The position numbers and the translations under genes were made by a program. DNA of 7,140 nucleotides from an uncultured Coriobacteriaceae bacterium (GTDB lineage: Bacteria; Actinomycetota; Coriobacteriia; Coriobacteriales; Eggerthellaceae): the NCBI GenBank assembly GCA_946623915.1, contig CAMORQ010000097.1, positions 1 to 7,140 on the forward strand, written 5' to 3'. Positions 1 to 6,774 of the stretch are shown in pieces. How positions within the stretch are numbered: the first letter of the stretch is position 1; each line of letters starts with the position of its first letter. The notes under the pieces are model-generated. The model saw only the letters and a list, made by a program, of their open reading frames with translations. It ran no database searches and was not told where the DNA came from.

Positions 1-1439
1 CCAAGGACATCGAAGTGCCGGTGAACTTCAATGAGGGCCTCATCGAGGCGCTTGCCGCCGACATCGACGAGACCATCGGCAAACCGCTCGTCAATTTCGA
101 CGTGGAGGTCGACGAAGAAGGATACGCCTACATCATAGATGGGGAAGATGGCGACATGGTCGACAGGGAAGTGTTCAAATCCCAGATCGCCGCCCAGCTG
201 CTTTCCAAAGAAGCGGAGAACAGGTCTTTCGTTGTCGAAACGGTGCACACACCGGTCCAGATCAGCAAGGCCGCCGCCGAACGGGTGCTTAAAACGGTGC
301 AGGACGCCCTTTCGCAATACGTTACATTCACCTGCAACAACAAACGCTGGGTCGCCGATCCCGCAACGGTTGGCACCTGGGTGCAAACCGTTGTGAAGAA
401 ACAGGAAGACGGCACGTACAACCTGCTTCCCGGCCTATCCCTCCTGAAAGCCCGCTCCTCGGTTTTGAAGAACATTCCGCCCACCTTCGAGAACGGCGAA
501 GGCAACGTTCGTTTCTCCAACGCGAACGGCGACGTGAGCGTGACCGTCACCTCGAAAGGCACGGTGCCTTTGACAGGCGACGCTCTCGAGGACTTGAACA
601 GCGCTCTTTTCGGTGACGGATCGATACAGCCAGGAAGCCTCGTTTCCGAAAACGACGACGGTCTCAGCGTGACGCTCGACACCGCCGACATCCCGGACAC
701 GATGTCGCTTGACGAAGCGCTTTCTCTCAACGTCGTAACACCTGTATCGGAGTTCACCACGGAGTACACATCGGGTGCGGCAGAGCGCAACACGAACATC
801 CACCTCGCTGCGGATTTAATCAACAACTCTATCATCCACGCCAACGGCGGCGTTTGGAGCTTTAACGAAACCGCAGGCGAATGCAACGAAGCCAAGGGAT
901 TCCAGGCTGCAAAAGCCATTTCGGCCAACGAAACCATCGACGAAATCGGCGGCGGCATCTGCCAGGTCGCCACCACCGTGTTCAACGCCGTTTACGAAGG
1001 CGGCTACCCCATTGTTGAGCGACACAATCACTCGCTCTACATCGCCAGCTACCCTCAAGGCAGGGACGCCACGGTTAGCTGGCCGAATCCTGATTTCCGC
1101 TGGAAGAACGACAGTCCCTCGGACTTGCTGCTGCAGCTGTCCTACACCGACTCCTCCGTCACGGCAACGCTCTACGGCGTAAGCATGGGGTACACCGTCG
1201 AAACCCAAGAAGGGGAGTGGGCCGAAGGACAGGAATACACCACGGTCTACGAATACGACAACACGCTCGCTCCCGGCGACGAGTACGTCAAAGTGTACGG
1301 TTCGAACGGTCACAGCATTTCGATTACGCGCATAATCCACGATGAAGAGGGCAACCTCGTCAACGAAGAGGAGTTTTCGTCCACCTACCGCGCGCAAAAC
1401 ACCATCGTGGTGCGCGGGGGGTCCTCGAGCGATTACTAG
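1..1439 (+). CDS. VanW-family surface protein, 5' end cut off by window
   Basis: The frame is open to the left edge (the codons before the GTG at 15 read K-D-I-E), so the true start, signal peptide or membrane anchor lie outside. Numbering from the GTG at 15, 474 residues are visible. Residues about 25-235 look like two YoaR/PG_binding_4-type repeats joined by a helical linker. Residues about 245-395 are the VanW domain, with its hallmark GGGICQV (312-318), ERHNHS (335-340) and GRDATVSWPNPDF (349-361). The tail from about 405 to 468 is beta-rich and resembles a G5-type domain, which often binds cell-wall sugars. VanW proteins were first noted beside vanB-type glycopeptide resistance genes, but they are widespread and their biochemical role is unknown. 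No van ligase or sensor genes are visible here. An extracellular, wall-associated role is inferred from the domains and from the carboxypeptidase gene downstream. The family call is secure; the function is not. Confidence -1.
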   Translation, partial: KDIEVPVNFNEGLIEALAADIDETIGKPLVNFDVEVDEEGYAYIIDGEDGDMVDREVFKSQIAAQLLSKEAENRSFVVETVHTPVQISKAAAERVLKTVQDALSQYVTFTCNNKRWVADPATVGTWVQTVVKKQEDGTYNLLPGLSLLKARSSVLKNIPPTFENGEGNVRFSNANGDVSVTVTSKGTVPLTGDALEDLNSALFGDGSIQPGSLVSENDDGLSVTLDTADIPDTMSLDEALSLNVVTPVSEFTTEYTSGAAERNTNIHLAADLINNSIIHANGGVWSFNETAGECNEAKGFQAAKAISANETIDEIGGGICQVATTVFNAVYEGGYPIVERHNHSLYIASYPQGRDATVSWPNPDFRWKNDSPSDLLLQLSYTDSSVTATLYGVSMGYTVETQEGEWAEGQEYTTVYEYDNTLAPGDEYVKVYGSNGHSISITRIIHDEEGNLVNEEEFSSTYRAQNTIVVRGGSSSDY

Positions 1440-1518
1440 CATGCGGCTTGACACGCGCATGAGCACAAAGCAACCGCGAAACGGCATCTTCATCCACGTG
1501 TGCGTTATTCATAAACTG

Positions 1519-1544
1519 GCTATAGTCGCATAGCTAAAGCGCTA
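1519..1544. repeat. Nested short inverted repeats, possible operator
   Basis: GCTAT (1519-1523) and ATAGC (1530-1534) form a perfect inverted repeat with a 6-base spacer. The inner TAGC (1531-1534) then pairs again, after another 6-base spacer, with GCTA at 1541-1544. The cluster overlaps both candidate -10 boxes before the carboxypeptidase gene, as a repressor site would. The arms are only 4-5 bases, so chance is a real possibility. Confidence -1.
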
Positions 1545-1572
1545 AAATAACCTGATTGCAATACATCACGCG

Positions 1573-1578
1573 AAAGGA
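1573..1578 (+). promoter_or_regulatory. Ribosome binding site that fixes the TTG start at 1584
   Basis: AAAGGA ends 5 bases before the TTG at 1584. An ATG at 1579-1581 is out of frame. An in-frame TAA at 1548-1550 limits how far upstream the gene could begin, and no in-frame ATG or GTG lies between. The TTG also directly precedes a good signal peptide. Confidence -1.
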
Positions 1579-1583
1579 ATGCG

Positions 1584-2981
1584 TTGAACACGAACCGCAC
1601 CCTCTTAAAACGCACTTCAACTCTTGCGATTGTGGCGATTGCTCTTGTGCTTGCGATGCTCTCGCTCGCCCCTAACGCAGCGCTCGCCGACGTGCGCAAA
1701 GCCGACGAGGTTTTAGGGCAATCGGTCGAATCCCAAGGCCTTACTTTGGCCGACTGCCCGAACGTCGAAGCGGAGCACGCCATCCTGATGGGACAGGATG
1801 GAACCGTGTTTTTCGAAAGGAACGCCGACACTCCTGTAAAAATCGCCAGCATCACCAAGATCATGACGGCGGTCACCGCCCTCGACTCGGTCCCCGCAGA
1901 CACCATGATATACGTAAGCGAAAACGCAGCTTACATCGGCGAATCGAGCGCTTGGCTCATGCCGGAAGACTCGATGCTTCTCAGCGATGCCATCACCGCG
2001 ATGATGGTTCCAAGCGGCAACGACTCCGCACAGGCCATAGCCGAATCGATCGGAGCCATCATGCTGGAATCCGAAGGCGCGCCATCCGACGACCCCGACA
2101 CGCGATGCAACAGGTTCGTCGAAGCCATGAACGCGAAGTCGGCAGAAATCGGGCTTGCGGACAGCTATTGGACGAATCCGCACGGACTAGACGACGGCAT
2201 ATTCGCCGGCGACCAGCACAGCACCGCTCGCGACATTGCGAAGCTGTGCGCATACGCCATGCAGAAACAGGCGATACGCGACGTTGTTTCGCAGTCCAGC
2301 GCGCACTGCAACATCATACGTTACGGCGAAACCATCGATGCCGAATTCGAAAGCACGGACCTTATCCTCGAATCCTACGAAGGCGCATGCGGCATCAAGA
2401 CGGGTTTCACCGACCAGGCCGGTGCATGCTTCGCCGGTGCGTGCAATCGAGGCGAAGACCTCTACGCCATTGCGCTCAACTCACTTGACGAATGGGAACG
2501 CTTCGAAGACGTCATGGCGATGTGGGATTGGTACTACACCCATCGCATCGACCTTCCGCTCGCACATTCCGAAATGTCGGTCCTGGACGCCTCTGGCGAG
2601 TCTTTGCCGCTTGTGGCCAAGGTGCCCGCCGCATCGTGGATCGACAAGACCGTAGACGCCACCCTGGAAGACCCCGGCGCCACAGTTCGCGTGTTCGACA
2701 TACAAGGCAACGTCAGCCAGGATGTCGAATACGCCTATCCCGAGGGGGCGGTCCATGTAGGGGATGTGGTCGGTACCATCACTTACAAGCAACACAACCA
2801 CGTTGTGGCGCAAGCGAATCTTGTGGCGGCGCAAGACCTCGAAGCACCCAACATCCTCGAGGCCATCTCCATCTGGTGGAGAAGGCTCATAGGCGGGTTC
2901 ATGGGCGACGACGGCATCGCCGAACCGCAGCTGTTCAACCAAATGCCGACCATAAACGACAAGAACGCGCAGGGTTCTTAG
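1584..2981 (+). CDS. D-alanyl-D-alanine carboxypeptidase (DacA/DacF type, peptidase family S11)
   Basis: A 465-residue exported penicillin-binding protein that should remove the terminal D-Ala from peptidoglycan pentapeptides and so limit cross-linking. The N-terminus is a textbook signal peptide: basic start (R5, K9, R10), hydrophobic core about 13-28, and a likely cleavage after ALA near residue 35. All three active-site motifs are intact: S89-I-T-K92 (nucleophile and base), S144-G-N146 and K272-T-G274. The catalytic domain spans about 58-305. Residues about 320-415 match the position of the PBP5 C-terminal beta domain. Residues 423-440 contain an aromatic/basic segment (IWWRRLIGGF) that could be the amphipathic membrane anchor typical of this family. 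Start is TTG with a good ribosome site. The next gene begins 25 bases later with no terminator between, so this looks like the first gene of an operon. Enzyme class is near certain; which paralogue (dacA, dacF) it is cannot be told. Confidence -1.
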   Translation: MNTNRTLLKRTSTLAIVAIALVLAMLSLAPNAALADVRKADEVLGQSVESQGLTLADCPNVEAEHAILMGQDGTVFFERNADTPVKIASITKIMTAVTALDSVPADTMIYVSENAAYIGESSAWLMPEDSMLLSDAITAMMVPSGNDSAQAIAESIGAIMLESEGAPSDDPDTRCNRFVEAMNAKSAEIGLADSYWTNPHGLDDGIFAGDQHSTARDIAKLCAYAMQKQAIRDVVSQSSAHCNIIRYGETIDAEFESTDLILESYEGACGIKTGFTDQAGACFAGACNRGEDLYAIALNSLDEWERFEDVMAMWDWYYTHRIDLPLAHSEMSVLDASGESLPLVAKVPAASWIDKTVDATLEDPGATVRVFDIQGNVSQDVEYAYPEGAVHVGDVVGTITYKQHNHVVAQANLVAAQDLEAPNILEAISIWWRRLIGGFMGDDGIAEPQLFNQMPTINDKNAQGS

Positions 2982-3006
2982 TCACACACATTGTGGAGGA
3001 GCAACG

Positions 3007-3453
3007 ATGAGCCAAGTATGTCCCGTATGCAACGGTACCGTCGAAGACGGATGGAAAGCATGCCCCAACTGCGGCTTCAAGCTTTTGGGGACCACGGAGA
3101 AGTTCATGCCGATATCGTTCGGAGAAAGCGCATCCGAACCTATCGCGCAAGCTGGAAAGCAGGCTCAGCAGGCGTCGCTCACTATCGTGCGGGGTTCGCA
3201 AATCGGCACCGTGTACCGTCTCGATGACAAATCCTTGTCCATCGGCAGGTCGCCCCAATGCGACATATTCCTCAACGACATGACCGTCTCGCGCGACCAT
3301 GCGTCGGTCTTCCCTAAATGGGGCGGTTTCGTCATCCGCGACAAGCAGAGCTACAACGGCATATGGATCAACAACGAAAGCGTGGAAGAAGCGAAGCTCG
3401 TCGATGGCGACATCGTCCAAATAGGCGCATTCTGCCTGAAGTACGAGGAGTAG
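3007..3453 (+). CDS. Zinc-ribbon plus FHA domain protein
   Basis: A small cytoplasmic protein of 148 residues, with no signal peptide or membrane segment. The N-terminus is a four-cysteine zinc ribbon, C5-x2-C8 and C19-x2-C22. A low-complexity linker (about 28-56, rich in A, Q, S and E) follows. The FHA domain covers about 58-146, with the phosphothreonine-binding signature intact: G80-R81-S82, S95-R-D-H98 and N117-G118. FHA domains bind phosphothreonine peptides made by Ser/Thr kinases such as PknB. Start ATG is set by GGAGGA at 2995-3000, 6 bases away. The stop is 10 bases before iorA, so co-expression with the oxidoreductase is likely. The layout recalls OdhI/GarA, short FHA proteins that switch off 2-oxoglutarate enzymes, though those lack this zinc ribbon as far as I recall. 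A T29-T30 pair sits just before the linker. The actual partner is unknown; a role in cell-wall signalling with the upstream carboxypeptidase is an alternative. Confidence -1.
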   Translation: MSQVCPVCNGTVEDGWKACPNCGFKLLGTTEKFMPISFGESASEPIAQAGKQAQQASLTIVRGSQIGTVYRLDDKSLSIGRSPQCDIFLNDMTVSRDHASVFPKWGGFVIRDKQSYNGIWINNESVEEAKLVDGDIVQIGAFCLKYEE

Positions 3454-3463
3454 GGAGGCGAAG

Positions 3464-5200
3464 ATGGAGCTACTATCTGGCAATGAAGCAATTGCGCAAG
3501 GCGCATGGGAAGCGGGCTGCTCGATCGGGGTCGGCTACCCCGGCACACCGAGCACGGAAACGCTCGAATCGTTCGCCAAGAAAGAAGGCGTGTACGCCGA
3601 ATGGTGTCCTAACGAAAAAGTAGCGCTCGAGGTCGCCGTAGGCGCAAGCGCTGCAGGTGCGCGCGTTATCGCCACGATGAAGCATGTCGGCGTCAACGTT
3701 GCTGCAGACCCCTTGTTCACCGCCGCATACACAGGCGTCGGAGGAGGCATGCTCGTGCTTGCAGCGGACGATCCCGGCATGCATTCGAGCCAGAACGAGC
3801 AGGATTCCCGCTACTACGCCCTTGCTGCGCGCATCCCTATCATCGAACCGAGCGATTCCCAGGAAGCGCTTTTGTTCGCCAAGGACGCATTCGGCCTTTC
3901 CGAAGAGTTCGACATACCATTCCTCATGCGCTCGACTGTGCGCGTCAGCCATGCCAAAACGCCAACCGAACCAAGCGGCAGAACCGAGCACGTGCGCAAG
4001 GAGTACGTCAAAGACCCTTCCAAATGGGTGATGATGCCCGCCTATGCCAAAGGCCGTCGCATAGACCTCGATGCACGATGGCAGCGTCTGCGCGAATGGG
4101 CGGAAGAGTGCCCGTACAACACGGTGGAGATGCGCGACACCGCCATGGGCGTCGTATGCAGCGGTGCCGTCTATCAGCACGTGCGTGACGCCCTTCCAAA
4201 CGCCTCCGTGTTCAAGCTTGGCGTGACGTGGCCGCTCCCCGAAGCAAAGCTCAAGCAGTTCAGGGAAGACGTCGACAAGCTCTACTGCATCGACGAGGCA
4301 TCGCCTTTCATCAGCTCTCATGTGGCGGCTCTTGGCATACGCATCGACGAGATGCCGGGATCGCTTCCGCCATACGGGGAGCTTTCGCCCCGTGCCATCC
4401 GCATCGCTTTCGATCAACAGGTACCCGAAGCAGAGCAAGCGCAGCCCAATCTACCGCCGAGACCGCCGGCCCTTTGCGCCGGTTGCCCGCACCGCCTCGT
4501 GTTCAAAGAGCTCGTGCGGGCCAAATGCATAGTCACCGGAGACATCGGATGCTACACCCTCGGCGCGCTGCCGCCTCTTTCCGCGCTTGATTCGACGGTC
4601 GACATGGGTGCGAGCATATCCATGGCCCATGGTTTCGAACTCGCTCTCGCAAACGAAGACCATTCACCCGTTGTAGCCGTAATAGGCGACTCAACCTTTG
4701 CCCACTCGGGTCTTACAAGCTTGCTGAACACCGCGTACAACCAAGGATGCGGAACCGTTTGCATACTCGACAACCGCACCACCGGCATGACCGGGCACCA
4801 GGGCAATCCCGTTAACGGCAAAACGCTCCAGGGACGCGTAACACGCGAACTCGACTTGGAAGCCGTTGTGACAAGCCTCGGTGTCGACGATGTGCGCACT
4901 GTGAATCCCAACGACATGAAGGCAACGCGCGAAGCCATCAAGGAAGCCACTCAGGCGACCGACCGGCTGTCCGTCATCGTGTTCAGGAGTCCTTGCGTGC
5001 TTCTCCGTGATTCGTTCGTTGTCCAAAACCCCTACTACATCAACGCTTCTTGCACGGGATGCGGATCGTGCATCTCGCTCGGCTGCCCCGCCATTGCAAA
5101 GGATGCGGAAACGGGAAGCGCCACCATCGACACCTCGTCATGCGTCGGCTGCGGGCAATGTGCGCAATATTGCGGTTTTCATGCGATCGAACAATCCTAA
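3464..5200 (+). CDS. iorA: Indolepyruvate:ferredoxin oxidoreductase, alpha subunit
   Basis: The catalytic subunit (578 residues) of a thiamine-diphosphate enzyme that oxidatively decarboxylates indolepyruvate and related aryl pyruvates, giving acyl-CoA, CO2 and reduced ferredoxin. The N-terminal half carries the family signature GYPGTPSTE (24-32), followed by the pyrimidine-binding domain and a central transketolase C-like domain (about 225-320). CAGCPH (338-343) opens the diphosphate-binding domain, whose motif starts at G409-D-S and ends at N437-R-T-T-G-M-T-G444. The C-terminus is a two-cluster ferredoxin: C530-x2-C533-x2-C536-x4-C541 and C560-x2-C563-x2-C566-x3-C570. The x4 spacing in the first cluster is, to my knowledge, normal for IorA. 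Start ATG has GGGAGG at 3453-3458, which overlaps the FHA gene's stop region. iorB follows after 11 bases. It acts in the cytoplasm in aromatic amino acid fermentation. Very confident of family; exact substrate preference is inferred. Confidence -1.
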   Translation: MELLSGNEAIAQGAWEAGCSIGVGYPGTPSTETLESFAKKEGVYAEWCPNEKVALEVAVGASAAGARVIATMKHVGVNVAADPLFTAAYTGVGGGMLVLAADDPGMHSSQNEQDSRYYALAARIPIIEPSDSQEALLFAKDAFGLSEEFDIPFLMRSTVRVSHAKTPTEPSGRTEHVRKEYVKDPSKWVMMPAYAKGRRIDLDARWQRLREWAEECPYNTVEMRDTAMGVVCSGAVYQHVRDALPNASVFKLGVTWPLPEAKLKQFREDVDKLYCIDEASPFISSHVAALGIRIDEMPGSLPPYGELSPRAIRIAFDQQVPEAEQAQPNLPPRPPALCAGCPHRLVFKELVRAKCIVTGDIGCYTLGALPPLSALDSTVDMGASISMAHGFELALANEDHSPVVAVIGDSTFAHSGLTSLLNTAYNQGCGTVCILDNRTTGMTGHQGNPVNGKTLQGRVTRELDLEAVVTSLGVDDVRTVNPNDMKATREAIKEATQATDRLSVIVFRSPCVLLRDSFVVQNPYYINASCTGCGSCISLGCPAIAKDAETGSATIDTSSCVGCGQCAQYCGFHAIEQS

Positions 5201-5204
5201 GGAG
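5199..5204 (+). promoter_or_regulatory. Ribosome binding site that fixes the GTG start of iorB
   Basis: AAGGAG overlaps the iorA stop codon and lies 7 bases before the GTG at 5212. The same frame is open further upstream to an ATG at 5050, but that would overlap iorA by about 150 bases and would add an N-terminus unlike the family. The GTG places the glycine-rich motif 14 residues in, as expected. Confidence -1.
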
Positions 5205-5211
5205 ACCATTC

Positions 5212-5802
5212 GTGAACCAAAATAGCTCAACCATTCGCGTGCTGCTCGCCGGAGTCGGGGGGCAGGGCACCATTTTGGCTGCCGACCTTCTTGCCAAGAC
5301 GGCTATCGCGTCTGGATACCAGGTGAAACTCTCCGAGATACACGGCATGTCGCAACGCGGCGGTTCGGTCACGACCGTTGTAAACATCGGGCGCGAAGTG
5401 CACTCAATGGTCATCGGCGAAGGCGAAGCCGACTACCTTCTCGCGTTCGAAACAACGGAAGCCCTGCGTAACCTTCCTTTTCTCGCGCCTGCCGGAAAGC
5501 TCTACGCAAACGATGTGCAGATTTCGCCCTTGCCGGTTCTTACGGGAAAAGCGTCGATGCCGACCATGCCCGCCGCGCGTTTAGCCGAGCGCGGATGCCA
5601 TCTGGTTGACGCCCATGAGCTCGCCGTCAAGGCCGGGTCTCCCAAATGCGCAAACGTCGTCCTCCTTGGCGCCTTGTCGACTGGCATGCCGTTTTCAGCC
5701 GAAGTGTGGGAAGAGCAGATCCGCTCCAAGGTTCCGGAAAAGACCATAGAGGCCAACATCGCAGCTTTCAGGCTTGGGCGCGATAGCGTCGAAGTAGCGT
5801 GA
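5212..5802 (+). CDS. iorB: Indolepyruvate:ferredoxin oxidoreductase, beta subunit
   Basis: The small partner of IorA, 196 residues, belonging to the pyruvate/ketoisovalerate oxidoreductase gamma-domain family. It opens with a beta strand and the nucleotide-fold motif G14-V-G-G-Q-G19. This is followed by H44-G-M-S-Q-R-G-G51, the strongest signature of this subunit family. Its length is typical of bacterial IorB. IorA and IorB together form the active complex; IorB carries no iron-sulfur cysteine motif, and the electron path runs through the IorA ferredoxin domain. The gene sits 11 bases after iorA and its TGA overlaps the next ATG by one base, so iorA-iorB-gluQ are very probably co-transcribed. 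In many anaerobes a phenylacetate-CoA ligase (paaK-like) gene neighbours iorAB; none is present inside this window, although one could lie elsewhere. Confidence in the family is high. Confidence -1.
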   Translation: MNQNSSTIRVLLAGVGGQGTILAADLLAKTAIASGYQVKLSEIHGMSQRGGSVTTVVNIGREVHSMVIGEGEADYLLAFETTEALRNLPFLAPAGKLYANDVQISPLPVLTGKASMPTMPAARLAERGCHLVDAHELAVKAGSPKCANVVLLGALSTGMPFSAEVWEEQIRSKVPEKTIEANIAAFRLGRDSVEVA

Positions 5803-6764
5803 TGGCACCGCGCATCGACTCTTGTCCGCATGTCACGCGCGTAGTCGGTCGCTTCGCACCCTCCCCGACAGGGTATTTGCATGCTGGCAACGTGTTCTCG
5901 TACCTGCTTGCTTGGATCGTAGCCAAACGTGCTTCCGGCAGCATTGTATTGCGCATAGAAGACCTAGACCCTGCACGGTCGCAGCAACGCTACACCGACC
6001 AATTGCTCAAGGACCTCGAAGCGCTCGGTTTGAGCTGGGACGAAGGTCCGTATTACCAATCAGAGAGAACGGAAGCGTACCGGGCCGCCTATGACAAGCT
6101 TTTAGCGACTGGACGCGTGTATCCATGCTTCTGCTCGCGCGCTGACGTACATGCGGCTTGGGCGCCCCATGCAGGCGAATCTCCCGTGTATGCAGGGACC
6201 TGCCGAAATCTGACCGAAGCCGAAAGGGCTGCCAGAAGAGACGAAATAGCACGCATGTCACGCTCGGAGTCCTGGAGGCTTGCCGTGCCCGACGTCAGCG
6301 TAGCTTTCTCAGACCGATTCCAAGGCTGCCTTTCGTACAATCTTGCATCTCAATGCGGAGATTTCGTCATACGGCGATCAGACCGCGTTTTTTCCTACCA
6401 GCTCGCTGTGGTCGTCGACGACGAGGAAATGGGCGTGAACTCGGTCGTACGCGGGGCGGACCTCCTTGCCTCCACGCCGCTTCAGCTGCACCTTCAGGAC
6501 ACGCTTGGTTTCGGACATCCCGCATATGCGCATGTTCCTGTGCTCGTATCCAGCGACGGAAGCCGGTTGGCCAAGCGCCACAAAGCCGCCAGTCTCGACG
6601 ACATGAAAGCTCAGCTCGGCTCGTATGAAGCCGTTCTTGGGCGTATCGCCCACATCACGGGGCTTATCGACCAGCAGGTTCCGACATCTGCCGACGAATT
6701 GCTGCATCGCGCCAATCTCGACGCCTTGTCTAACCGTCGCGAAATAGTATGGGAAATGTCGTAG
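5802..6764 (+). CDS. gluQ: Glutamyl-queuosine tRNA(Asp) synthetase
   Basis: A 320-residue relative of the glutamyl-tRNA synthetase catalytic core without the anticodon-binding domain, as expected for GluQ (GluQRS). This enzyme activates glutamate and attaches it to the queuosine at position 34 of tRNA-Asp rather than to a tRNA 3' end. The class I motifs are present in modified form: H27-A-G-N30 (HIGH-like, within APSPTGYLHAGN) and L256-A-K-R-H260 (KMSKS-like). C109-x-C111, Y130 and C134 match the zinc site of GluQ proteins. The stretch VVRGADLLASTPLQLHL (about 215-231) is typical of GluRS-related enzymes. Start: the ATG overlaps the iorB stop as TGATG; a GTG directly before it (5799) would add one residue, and an in-frame TAG at 5784-5786 excludes anything earlier. 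There is no strong ribosome site, so translation is probably coupled to iorB. A truncated true GluRS is unlikely given the length and zinc site. Confidence -1.
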   Translation: MAPRIDSCPHVTRVVGRFAPSPTGYLHAGNVFSYLLAWIVAKRASGSIVLRIEDLDPARSQQRYTDQLLKDLEALGLSWDEGPYYQSERTEAYRAAYDKLLATGRVYPCFCSRADVHAAWAPHAGESPVYAGTCRNLTEAERAARRDEIARMSRSESWRLAVPDVSVAFSDRFQGCLSYNLASQCGDFVIRRSDRVFSYQLAVVVDDEEMGVNSVVRGADLLASTPLQLHLQDTLGFGHPAYAHVPVLVSSDGSRLAKRHKAASLDDMKAQLGSYEAVLGRIAHITGLIDQQVPTSADELLHRANLDALSNRREIVWEMS

Positions 6765-6774
6765 CCTGGCTACG
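6760..6774. terminator. Hairpin holding both convergent stop codons, possible two-way terminator
   Basis: CGTAGC (6760-6765), loop CTG, GCTACG (6769-6774) is a perfect 6-bp stem. It contains the gluQ TAG (6762-6764) and the reverse-strand TAG of the prenyltransferase gene (6770-6772). It reads as a hairpin from both directions. No proper T-run follows on either strand, and the stem is short, so it is at best a weak terminator or an RNA end-protecting structure. Confidence -1.

Larger units (their letters stand above)
1440..1583 (+). promoter_or_regulatory. Intergenic region, probable promoter of the downstream operon
   Basis: This 144-base gap is the only sizeable non-coding stretch in the window. 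From about 1501 it turns AT-richer than the genes around it. Two hexamers resemble a -10 box: TATAGT at 1521-1526 and TAAAAT at 1543-1548. Neither has a convincing -35 box at 16-18 bases. A perfect TTGACA at 1448-1453 lacks a partner -10. A promoter is expected here because the next five genes are closely packed. Its exact position is not supported. I see no intrinsic terminator for the vanW gene: the inverted repeat CATGCG/CGCATG (1440-1445/1456-1461) has a 10-base loop and no T-run. Confidence -1.

Noticed and set aside
15..17. GTG at 15 as the start of the VanW gene
   Set aside because: The frame is open to the window edge, the protein would lack a signal peptide, and no ribosome site precedes the codon in the few visible bases. 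It is more likely an internal valine.
128..985. Long open frame on the minus strand inside the VanW gene (285 codons)
   Set aside because: Antisense to conserved VanW coding sequence, no recognisable domain, and its composition (serine, threonine and valine repeats of the opposite strand's codons) fits a shadow frame.
1448..1453. TTGACA as a -35 box
   Set aside because: No -10-like hexamer lies 16-18 bases downstream; the sequence there reads CAACCG and similar.
1440..1461. Inverted repeat CATGCG/CGCATG as a terminator of the VanW gene
   Set aside because: Loop of 10 bases, only 6 pairs, and no T-run after it.
2803..2836. Imperfect tandem repeat (TTGTGGCG...CAAG) in the carboxypeptidase gene
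   Set aside because: Two imperfect short copies inside coding sequence; consistent with chance similarity of the encoded VVAQANLVAAQ stretch.
1..2981. A glycopeptide (vancomycin) resistance locus
   Set aside because: VanW plus a D-Ala-D-Ala carboxypeptidase superficially suggests van genes, but no D-Ala-D-Lac ligase, VanH, VanX or VanRS is visible. The carboxypeptidase is an ordinary S11 penicillin-binding protein rather than the VanY metallo-type.
3473..4438. Long open frame on the minus strand inside iorA (321 codons)
   Set aside because: It lies fully antisense to a gene with clear family motifs. Its translation is low-complexity, rich in C, H and R, and has no recognisable domain. GC-rich codon use commonly opens such shadow frames.
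5050..5211. Upstream ATG at 5050 as the start of iorB
   Set aside because: It would overlap the iorA ferredoxin domain by about 150 bases, has no ribosome site, and adds an arginine/cysteine-rich N-terminus unlike IorB. The GTG at 5212 has AAGGAG at proper spacing.
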